DNA from: Flavobacterium sp.
Lineage (GTDB): Bacteria; Bacteroidota; Bacteroidia; Flavobacteriales; Flavobacteriaceae
Assembly (NCBI GenBank): GCA_021740105.1
Contig: JAIPAM010000003.1
Span: 124,001-188,000, forward strand
Length of the DNA stretch: 64,000 nucleotides
Direction: 5' to 3'
The position numbers were made by a program, and so were the translations under genes. Below are positions 57,196 through 64,000 of this stretch, piece by piece. The notes under the pieces were generated by a model. It saw only the letters and a list, made by a program, of their open reading frames with translations, ran no database searches and had not been told where the DNA came from. Within the stretch, counting starts at the first letter, position 1; every line of letters starts with the position of its first letter.

Positions 57196-58291
57196 ATTTC
57201 GATTTTATGTCTTTAAAAAGAGAATCCCAAAGAGGCATAATCGTATCAATATGGTAATTCAAACTCTTCTGTTTGGCATTTTTACCCATTTCAATTCTTT
57301 TCGACTCATTATTTATCAATGACAAAACAGCCTCAACATAGTCGGATTCATTCCCGTTTTTTATTAAAAACCCATCCGATTTATTTTCAATAATAGCTCT
57401 TGGACCACAAGGACAATCGTAAGCAATACAGGGCAATCCAGTGGCCATAGCTTCAATTAGTACCATACCAAAACCTTCAAATCTTGAGGTCATTAAATAA
57501 ATTGAGTTCTCATGATATTTGGAAACAATATCATTAGTTGGATTATAAAAACTAACACTATTGGTAAGATTTAATTCGGAGGTTAGCTTTTGTAACGATA
57601 AATCATCACTTGATTTTCCGTAAATATCAAGATGCCAATCTGGATGTTTCTTTACTATTTTTTTCCAAATATAGAGCAATCTATCAAAGCCTTTTTCATA
57701 AACATGCCGACCAACAGCTATCACCTTTTTAGAATTTAATTTGGCTAATTTATCGGAATAAAACCAAAGTGGATTTGGAATAGCAATTCCGTTTGGTACG
57801 TTCCATTCTTTAATACTCTCTGGGGTTTCCACAACAAAATAATCGAAATTTCTGGCTACCAATTTCTTGAATAAAATTGAAAACTGTGTCCCAATTAAAT
57901 TAAAAATAGATTCGTTTTCCTTTTCAATAATATGCAACGAACTGTGTATTTCTAAAACCACTGGAATTTTTGTTTTTAACAGAAAGGGAAGTAAAAAAGC
58001 TTTGAATCCATTGTCACAAACAATAATTATATCTGGATTTAGCAATTCTATTTGCTCATTTAATTTTCTTTTATAGTCAAATAAAAACTGAATAGGATTC
58101 CCTTTTAATAGCATATCATGAAATCCTATCTTCTTATTGAAATTATAAAAATGGGGGAAACTACCCTTATTTTGAGTTAGAAAATCAATCTGATAATTCC
58201 ATTTTTCAATAAGATAAAACGTTTTAATTGCTAAAACTCTCGCAACGCCCCCTTCATTATTTACATTTGGAACTAGGTATAGTAATTTCAT
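57185..58291 (-). CDS. Family 4 glycosyltransferase
   Basis: A 368-residue GT-B fold enzyme: N-terminal acceptor domain with a Gly-rich loop (NNEGGVARVLA, about 11-21) and C-terminal donor domain with the EX7E motif (FEGFGMVLIEAMATGLPCIA, about 271-290). It is the third gene of the GT4-FdtA-GT4 transcription unit; its ATG overlaps the FdtA stop by one base. It probably adds a sugar to a surface polysaccharide unit. Confidence 0.9.
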   Translation of the reverse strand: MKLLYLVPNVNNEGGVARVLAIKTFYLIEKWNYQIDFLTQNKGSFPHFYNFNKKIGFHDMLLKGNPIQFLFDYKRKLNEQIELLNPDIIIVCDNGFKAFLLPFLLKTKIPVVLEIHSSLHIIEKENESIFNLIGTQFSILFKKLVARNFDYFVVETPESIKEWNVPNGIAIPNPLWFYSDKLAKLNSKKVIAVGRHVYEKGFDRLLYIWKKIVKKHPDWHLDIYGKSSDDLSLQKLTSELNLTNSVSFYNPTNDIVSKYHENSIYLMTSRFEGFGMVLIEAMATGLPCIAYDCPCGPRAIIENKSDGFLIKNGNESDYVEAVLSLINNESKRIEMGKNAKQKSLNYHIDTIMPLWDSLFKDIKSKFSS

Positions 58292-58692
58292 TATTTAGAG
58301 TTCAAAAATTCATTATAATCCCTAATATAATCTGATTCTTCAAATACATCAGAGGCTAAAACTAAGCAAACCGCACCTGAAGAAAAATTTTCCAATTCGC
58401 GCCAAATACCCGTAGGTATATGCAATCCAATATTGGGTTTATTCAACAAATAACTTTTCTTTTCCTTTCCATCATTAAGTGTAACTTCAAAACTTCCGCT
58501 TAAGGCAATTAATATTTCATGCTGGTTAATATGGGAATGACCGCCACGAAAAGCAGTACTTGGAACATCAAATAAATAATATATTCTTTTTAATTCAAAG
58601 GGTAAAACATCATTTTGAACAAAGGCTAAATTGCCACGTAAATCTTCAACTGTTGGAATTTGAAGTAGTTCTATATCACTAATTTTTGTCAT
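58291..58692 (-). CDS. FdtA/QdtA-type sugar-nucleotide 3,4-ketoisomerase (cupin)
   Basis: A 133-residue cupin of the WxcM-like/FdtA family. The family's catalytic His pair is seen as His52 and His54 in FRGGHSHINQ. FdtA and QdtA convert dTDP-4-keto-6-deoxyglucose to the 3-keto isomer, the step before a PLP aminotransferase makes Fuc3N or Qui3N. Which of the two (4-epimerising or not) cannot be told. It lies between two GT4 genes, 3 bp from one and overlapping the other. Confidence 0.88.
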   Translation of the reverse strand: MTKISDIELLQIPTVEDLRGNLAFVQNDVLPFELKRIYYLFDVPSTAFRGGHSHINQHEILIALSGSFEVTLNDGKEKKSYLLNKPNIGLHIPTGIWRELENFSSGAVCLVLASDVFEESDYIRDYNEFLNSK

Positions 58693-58695
58693 AAT

Positions 58696-59802
58696 CTAGT
58701 TATTAAATTTGATTAAATCCAACCATTGTTGCCCAATAGAATCGATAGAAAAATGTTGGCAACTTGGTAACGCATTTTCCTTACAAATAGTATATAAATC
58801 TGTATTTTCAACATATAAATTCATTGCCTCAGTCAATTTATCTACATTCTGATTTTCAACTAACAAACCATTAAATTCATTAATAATCATTTCGCTTGGA
58901 CCTGATAAACAATCAAAAGAAATAACAGGAGTACCGCAAGCCAAAGCTTCTAAAATAACATTTGGCAAACCTTCATTCAAGCTACTTAATACAAAGAACT
59001 TTGCTCTTTTTAAATAGGAATAAGGATTCTTTTGGAAACCTAAAAAATGCACCTTATCTCGAACCTTATATTTATGGGCCAATTGCATATAATCTGTCTT
59101 TTTTATTCCATCACCAAGTAAAACTAAGTGGATGTTTAGTTCCGGTAATTTTGAATTTGAATAAGCAGTAATCAATTTATCAAATTGTTTCACCTCCGTT
59201 TCCATTTGGCCCACTCCAATAATATACTCAAAATTAATTTCTGTAGATTCATTGAACTTAGAATGAATTTCTTCAATATTTATTGGATTATAAATAGTTT
59301 GAACATTGAACAATTGGTGTTTATTCTCAATTAATTCCTTAGTTTTATTAGTAATTGCTATAATTTTAAAGGAATCATCATAAGTCAATCGAGTTAAAAA
59401 TGACCAATTTGACATGTAGTGATCAATCAAATAGCTATGAACTGTATAGATCGTTTTTGATTTATATAAAAATTTAGAAATCAGTAATTCTTGGATTGGC
59501 TTGTTGCGAAAACGGAAATCAATGATGAAATCAAAATTATTTTCATGCAAGTAATTCTTTAAAAATAAATACCGATTGAGCTTATTAAAGATTCCGTTTG
59601 ACTTGTTTTTTAATTTACCTAAGTTGATTAATTTTCCTGAAAAATCATAGGAAACTTCGTCTACAACAATAATATTATGAACATCAATGCCCTGCTTATC
59701 AAAAAAAATAGACAAATTTGCCATTACCCGTTCTGCACCACCAATTCCTAATCGGTAACCAATTAAAGCAATTTTAGTTTTTTTGTTAGGGATTATCATC
59801 AA
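58696..59802 (-). CDS. Family 4 glycosyltransferase
   Basis: A 368-residue GT-B enzyme with the N-terminal GYRLGIGGAERVMANL loop (about 15-30) and the EX7E motif in NEGLPNVILEALACGTPVI. First gene of the GT4-FdtA-GT4 unit, transcribed divergently from a GT2 gene 43 bp away. It is distinct from the other GT4 and probably makes another linkage. Confidence 0.9.
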   Translation of the reverse strand: MMIIPNKKTKIALIGYRLGIGGAERVMANLSIFFDKQGIDVHNIIVVDEVSYDFSGKLINLGKLKNKSNGIFNKLNRYLFLKNYLHENNFDFIIDFRFRNKPIQELLISKFLYKSKTIYTVHSYLIDHYMSNWSFLTRLTYDDSFKIIAITNKTKELIENKHQLFNVQTIYNPINIEEIHSKFNESTEINFEYIIGVGQMETEVKQFDKLITAYSNSKLPELNIHLVLLGDGIKKTDYMQLAHKYKVRDKVHFLGFQKNPYSYLKRAKFFVLSSLNEGLPNVILEALACGTPVISFDCLSGPSEMIINEFNGLLVENQNVDKLTEAMNLYVENTDLYTICKENALPSCQHFSIDSIGQQWLDLIKFNN

Positions 59803-59821
59803 CGTTTTCTTATTTTCGTAT

Positions 59822-59851
59822 CAAATATAACTCTTTTAAAAAAATATGCAA
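59822..59851 (-). promoter_or_regulatory. Promoter of the GT4-FdtA-GT4 unit overlapping the divergent GT2 start
   Basis: On the minus strand, TTG (59851-59849), 19 bp, then TATATTTG (59829-59822), a full match, 20 bp before the GT4 ATG. The -33 TTG falls in the second and third codons of the divergent GT2 gene. Confidence 0.6.
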
Positions 59852-60745
59852 GAGAATCCACTTGTATCGGTAATTTGCTTGGCATACAATCACGAGAAAT
59901 TTGTGATGGAAACTTTGAATTCTGTTATCAAACAAAATTACCAACCAATAGAGTTACTAATTGTAGATGATTGCAGTAATGATTCTACAAAGGTTGAAAT
60001 TAATAATTGGCTTTTATCACATCCTCAAGTACAATTTATTGCCAATGAGATGAATATTGGTAACACCAAATCGTTCAATAACGCTTTAAAACTTGCTAAA
60101 GGCGAGTATGTAATTGATTTAGCTGCAGACGATTTACTACTACCCAATGGAATTCAAACACAAGTTAACGCATTCCAACAAAGCAAATTCAAAAAATTAG
60201 GGGTCGTATATGGAAATGCAGAGATTATCAATGAAGATGGGAGTTTTAAATCTTATTATTTTCCGATTGATAAAAATGGAAAAGTCATTTCAAAGAGAAT
60301 TGTTGGAGATATTTATAGTTCCGTTTTAACCACTGGAGACAGCATTTGTTCCGTATCCGCAATGATTAAGAAAAGTGTTTTTGATTTTTTAGGCGGCTAT
60401 GATGAGACATTGGCATACGAAGATTTGGATTCCTGGATCAGAGCTTCAAGGGAGTTTGAATTTGATTTCATAGATGAAATTCTAGTCAAAAAAAGAACGG
60501 TTGGCAATTCTTTAGGATCTAATTTTTACAAGAAAAATCATAATATAAATATTTCAACCTATAAAATTCTTAGAAAGGCATTACAATTAAACCGATCCAA
60601 AGAGGAAGATTTGGCACTTCAAAAAAGAGTTCACCACGAAATTATTCACTCTTTTAAAAATCAAAGTTTAATTTTATTTATTAAGAATATTGGCCTCCGA
60701 TTGACCATTTCATGGAGAAAGAATTTCAAGAACTATTCTAATTAA
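59846..60745 (+). CDS. Family 2 glycosyltransferase
   Basis: A 299-residue GT-A enzyme: start SVICLAYNHEKFVMETLNSV, acidic IVDDCSNDST (about 38-47) for the nucleotide, and DLAADDLLLP (about 89-98) as the DxD-like site. It is of the rhamnosyl/galactosyl GT2 type seen in O-antigen and capsule loci. Its stop codon shares bases with the stop of the convergent acyltransferase gene (4-bp overlap). Confidence 0.9.
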   Translation: MQENPLVSVICLAYNHEKFVMETLNSVIKQNYQPIELLIVDDCSNDSTKVEINNWLLSHPQVQFIANEMNIGNTKSFNNALKLAKGEYVIDLAADDLLLPNGIQTQVNAFQQSKFKKLGVVYGNAEIINEDGSFKSYYFPIDKNGKVISKRIVGDIYSSVLTTGDSICSVSAMIKKSVFDFLGGYDETLAYEDLDSWIRASREFEFDFIDEILVKKRTVGNSLGSNFYKKNHNINISTYKILRKALQLNRSKEEDLALQKRVHHEIIHSFKNQSLILFIKNIGLRLTISWRKNFKNYSN

Positions 60746-61803
60746 TCTTGATTTTTTCTGATTAATCTATGGAGTGGAGTTTCAATATAAAGGTAAAGGA
60801 ATATTGAAATTACATTTAAAGAGACAAATACAAACCACTGATTTTCAGAAATCTTATTCAACACAGTAACGAATATTCCAAGGTGAATTAGATAGAATAT
60901 ATAAGAGCTTTTACCCAATAATTGTAATACTTTGTTGCTAAAAAAATTAGAAATAAAAGTCTTTTCTTTAATTAAGCCTAGAAATAAAGGCGCAATTCCA
61001 ATAACAGGCAATACAATTGTGTTTATCACTTTTCCAGTCAAAGTGTCAACTCCATATCCGCCTTCGCCTTTCAATGAAACAAGTGCACAAATACTTAAGA
61101 TAATTCCGACTAACCCCAAGTAAGTCATTCCTTTAATATTTGGCGAATATTTTCTAATTAATAACGCTAATCCTATTCCTACAAAAAATTCTGAGATTCG
61201 TCCAAAGAAAGTGAAATCCAACATGAAATTAATTGATTTCATAAAACCATTACATTCAATTCCGCTAAAATAGGAAACCAATAAAACTCCCAAACCAATA
61301 AAAACTATAGGAATTACAAATAGATAAATTCTACTTTTATTGATGAAAATGAAAAATAAAGGAGCGGTAAAATAGAAAAATTCTTCAACACTTAATGACC
61401 AACCTTGAGCAATTCCCGTGAATTTAAGTTCGTCTGAAAAACCTTTAAGAAAAGAAATATTGTAAAAATAATTCTGTAAATCGATCCATTCCTTTTGAGA
61501 ATAAACAATTGCAAAAAAGACAAATGTAAGTGTGGTTAAAATAAAATACATTGGATAAATCCTAGCTACCCGTTTTATTATATAACTCCTAAAACTAAAA
61601 TTGGGGTCATCAAAATATCGGTTGCAAATTAGAAATCCACTCAACACGAAGAAAATCGTTACTCCAATATGAAATTCATTAAAAAAATCGTGGGTATATT
61701 TTCCAAAAATCTCAATGGAAAAAGGATTGTAATGGTGAATATAAACCATATAAGCCGCAAGTGCACGAATTCCTGTTAGTGCTGGAAAATTAACCTTATC
61801 CAT
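60742..61803 (-). CDS. Acyltransferase family 3 membrane protein (OafA-like)
   Basis: A 353-residue integral membrane O-acyltransferase with about ten helices. I start at the Met encoded at 61803 (MDKVNFPALTGIR), where the family begins; it overlaps the flippase gene end by 8 bp. The conserved Arg13 and His23/His24 in TGIRALAAYMVYIHH are the family's catalytic region. It should transfer acetyl or another acyl group from the cytoplasm to a sugar of the polysaccharide. In an operon with the flippase. Confidence 0.88.
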   Translation of the reverse strand: MDKVNFPALTGIRALAAYMVYIHHYNPFSIEIFGKYTHDFFNEFHIGVTIFFVLSGFLICNRYFDDPNFSFRSYIIKRVARIYPMYFILTTLTFVFFAIVYSQKEWIDLQNYFYNISFLKGFSDELKFTGIAQGWSLSVEEFFYFTAPLFFIFINKSRIYLFVIPIVFIGLGVLLVSYFSGIECNGFMKSINFMLDFTFFGRISEFFVGIGLALLIRKYSPNIKGMTYLGLVGIILSICALVSLKGEGGYGVDTLTGKVINTIVLPVIGIAPLFLGLIKEKTFISNFFSNKVLQLLGKSSYIFYLIHLGIFVTVLNKISENQWFVFVSLNVISIFLYLYIETPLHRLIRKNQD

Positions 61804-63298
61804 TGCGTTTAAATTTGTAAATGAATTTTCTCCAATAAGAATTAATAGCAACACGTTTGTTTAATTCTCTATAGGAATACGCTAAAGAAAAAATTAAAAT
61901 CAATCCCAAAGGATAGTAAGCAAGAGGATAATCGATCGTAAATGTAATGGCACTTGAAGAAATTCCAAAAAGTAAACACATCAAAAGTATCTTTAAAGTA
62001 TCTTTCCTAATCGAAAAATCGTATTTTTTTTTCAAAATAGGAATAACATAAAACGCATATAATAAAAATGGAATTAAACTCGCAATTCCAATTCCTACCA
62101 ATCCAAAAAAATGGTAAAAAAATACAGTTGAAACCAAAAGGAAAATATCGCTGATTATCTCTAATTTAAAATACAATTTATTATCTCCTTTTGCCAATAT
62201 AATAAAGGCCAGTGGCCAAATTACTACCTTAACTATTACAGCAAACAATGCCGACTTAAAGATCAATAAAACCCCTAAAAAATGTTTCGAATATAGTAAT
62301 TCAACTAAAATTGGTCCACTAAAATACAAGAAGATTATTGCTGGCGTGACTAACAATAACCCCATTTCTATTTGATCGTTAACCAATTCTTTAATTTTTG
62401 AATTGTCATTTTGAATTTGGGTAATTCTTGGATAAAAATCAGCGCCCATAGCATTAAAAATCAAACCTACATAAGAAATTAAAATTACAGAGCTTACTTC
62501 AAACAATCCAACTATTTCTACACTTGATCCATTTCCATTCAAGTATAATTTTATTATAAAACTACATATGTGAGCAAAAATAACATTTAATGAAAGTAAA
62601 AATCCCATTTTCAATATTGGTTTTCCCTTTTGAAATGTTTCGTAAAAAGAAAGTGAAACCCTATCAATTTTTATATTTCTGGTAAAATAAATAGTAACAA
62701 CCAAATTGATAATACTAGATAATACTATTACCGATGTAATTCCATCAACCTTTAAAAAATAATAGATTGGAACAGATAATAGCGAGATTAAAACTGAAGA
62801 AATCACATTTGAAATTGCAATTGATTTAATCATCCTTAGTCCTTGAAGTAATGCAATTCGAGTAGCGGTTAAATTTGCAAAAACAAAATTTACGGATAAA
62901 ATTACAAACCAAAAATAATAATCGGAGTTTCCAAAAGTTAATATACTAAGTTGCTTAGAGAAAATAATCGTTACTAAAGCACCTAAAACACTCGTAAATA
63001 TTGACCACCGTTGAAGTACAATAAATCGTTCAGAAAATTTATTTTGATCACTTTCAGTGTTGGCTAAACTCATTTCACGAACTCCAGTAATACTAATTCC
63101 AAAGCCTGTAATTGAGCTGATAATAGCCACTGTATTGTTCAATAAACCTACTATTCCAATACCAACCGGACCTAAAAAAATGGCAACAAACTTAGATCCC
63201 ACAATACTAACTAGCATTTTCATCGCTTGCGCAAATCCAAATATGCCGGTTGCATTTAGAATTGTTTTGTGAGAATTTTCCTTGTTGATTATTTCCAT
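61796..63298 (-). CDS. Polysaccharide flippase (Wzx-like, MOP superfamily)
   Basis: A 500-residue inner-membrane protein with 12-14 hydrophobic helices and the Wzx/RfbX-like start ILNATGIFGFAQAMKMLVSIVGSKFVAIFLG. It should move undecaprenyl-linked repeat units across the inner membrane. It lies between a DegT-type aminotransferase gene (84 bp upstream) and the acyltransferase gene. Linked to the fdtB-type gene, as in other O-antigen/capsule loci. Confidence 0.88.
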   Translation of the reverse strand: MEIINKENSHKTILNATGIFGFAQAMKMLVSIVGSKFVAIFLGPVGIGIVGLLNNTVAIISSITGFGISITGVREMSLANTESDQNKFSERFIVLQRWSIFTSVLGALVTIIFSKQLSILTFGNSDYYFWFVILSVNFVFANLTATRIALLQGLRMIKSIAISNVISSVLISLLSVPIYYFLKVDGITSVIVLSSIINLVVTIYFTRNIKIDRVSLSFYETFQKGKPILKMGFLLSLNVIFAHICSFIIKLYLNGNGSSVEIVGLFEVSSVILISYVGLIFNAMGADFYPRITQIQNDNSKIKELVNDQIEMGLLLVTPAIIFLYFSGPILVELLYSKHFLGVLLIFKSALFAVIVKVVIWPLAFIILAKGDNKLYFKLEIISDIFLLVSTVFFYHFFGLVGIGIASLIPFLLYAFYVIPILKKKYDFSIRKDTLKILLMCLLFGISSSAITFTIDYPLAYYPLGLILIFSLAYSYRELNKRVAINSYWRKFIYKFKRNG

Positions 63299-63382
63299 TT
63301 ACTCAATAATATTACTGAAAGTTAAATCTAATAATAACTTCCGAAAAAATATTCAGATTATAAAGTCTGTTGTATAATATAA

Positions 63383-64000
63383 TTATAACATCCATGAATT
63401 CATTTTTTGAATCACAAAATCAATTTCTTCGGTTGTCATTACAGGACTTATTGGCAAACTCAATACCTCATCATGAATTTTTTCAGTAATTGGAAAATGC
63501 ATATTATTTAATTGTTTTAATGCCTTTTGTCGGTGAGGCGCAACAGGATAATGTATCAGTGTTTCTATTCCATATTGCTTTAAATAGTCTTGTAATTCTC
63601 TTCTTTTTGAGGTTCGAATTACAAATAAATGAAAAACATGATTACCAGAAAAATCCCAAAAAGGTAAGATGATATTATCATTATTTATTTCTAGTAAATA
63701 CCGTTTTGCTATATTTTTTCGAATTTGATTTTCGGCATCTAAATTGGGTAATTTCACATTAAGAAATGCAGCTTGCAATTCATCTAAACGGGAATTAACA
63801 CCTATAAAATCATTAAAGTATTTAACTTGAGAACCATAATTCCGAAGTGAGTACAATAGTTCTGCCAATTGATCGTCATTAGTGACAACAGCACCTGCAT
63901 CGCCAATTGCTCCCAAATTTTTCCCTGGATAAAAGCTAAACGCTTGTGTATTTTTAGATTTGTTATTTTTAAAATTCGCCCCGTGAGATTGAGCAGAATC
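63383..64000 (-). CDS. DegT/DnrJ/EryC1/StrS sugar aminotransferase (5'-truncated by window)
   Basis: C-terminal 205 residues of a PLP-dependent sugar aminotransferase; the frame is open to the window end, so the true start lies beyond 64000. The retained catalytic region reads DSAQSHGA and then [11 protein letters not shown], whose Lys binds PLP; the remainder is the small domain. With the FdtA-type isomerase in the same locus it is most likely the FdtB/QdtB-type enzyme that aminates dTDP-3-keto-6-deoxyhexose at C3. An N-terminal residue set, not in view, is needed to separate this from other DegT enzymes. The TTG near 63916 is an internal Leu codon. Confidence 0.9.
   Translation of the reverse strand, partial: DSAQSHGANFKNNKSKNTQAFSFYPGKNLGAIGDAGAVVTNDDQLAELLYSLRNYGSQVKYFNDFIGVNSRLDELQAAFLNVKLPNLDAENQIRKNIAKRYLLEINNDNIILPFWDFSGNHVFHLFVIRTSKRRELQDYLKQYGIETLIHYPVAPHRQKALKQLNNMHFPITEKIHDEVLSLPISPVMTTEEIDFVIQKMNSWML

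Overview
The window looks like a chromosomal stretch of a member of the Flavobacteriia, most likely Flavobacterium or a close relative. The evidence is low GC with A/T-rich spacers, starts mostly without Shine-Dalgarno sequences, promoters of the Bacteroidetes type (TTG, about 19-21 bp, TAnnTTTG), a fused SecDF, a type IX secretion sorting tail, and families typical of this class (DUF4920, DUF6588, LETM1-related biofilm protein, sensor of ECF-type sigma factor). No insertion sequence, prophage, integrase or CRISPR array was seen. Most of the window is core genome; the last 7-8 kb is a surface polysaccharide locus cut by the window edge.

Layout. 1-7.2 kb: the 3' part of a topoisomerase IV/gyrase A-type subunit, purL, and a secreted seven-repeat FG-GAP protein. 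7.3-15.9 kb: a Cys-phosphatase, fadD, and a marR-fadN-fadA-fadE beta-oxidation operon with a candidate operator in its promoter. 16-23.2 kb: Cu/Zn superoxide dismutase lipoprotein, a LETM1-like protein, a carbonic anhydrase/SulP pair for bicarbonate, oxyR, mnmD and two lipoproteins (one with a haem c motif). 23.5-28.5 kb: ilvE, a MazG-like pyrophosphohydrolase, a putative ECF sigma module (SRPBCC protein, sigma, probable anti-sigma, Spy-like protein) and a one-domain DEAD-box relative. 28.5-34 kb: an ABC-2 exporter in one operon with a sigma-54 type response regulator that lacks a DNA-binding domain, then grpE-dnaJ.

34-41 kb: a TIGR01777 epimerase-like protein, a DUF4442 protein, a structured leader resembling the Flavo-1 RNA motif ahead of padR-pspC, a GIN-domain protein, tRNA-Pro(TGG), trxB and a LytTR response regulator. 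41-55.5 kb: secDF, mdh, a DUF6588 protein, gyrB, asnB, a GreA-like factor, and a pair made of a plugless TonB-receptor-like barrel and a 1004-residue TPR protein. 55.6-64 kb: ftsE translationally coupled to a glycosyltransferase, then glycosyltransferases, an FdtA/QdtA-type isomerase, an acyltransferase, a Wzx-like flippase and a partial DegT-type sugar aminotransferase. These together suggest a glycan containing a dTDP-derived 3-amino-3,6-dideoxyhexose.

Nothing here is clearly an unprecedented system. The points most worth a second look are the Flavo-1-like leader RNA, the sigma-54 activator without an HTH in an ABC operon, the TTG-started ECF sigma module, the degenerate DEAD-box protein, the operator-like palindrome in the fad promoter, and the TPR/barrel pair.
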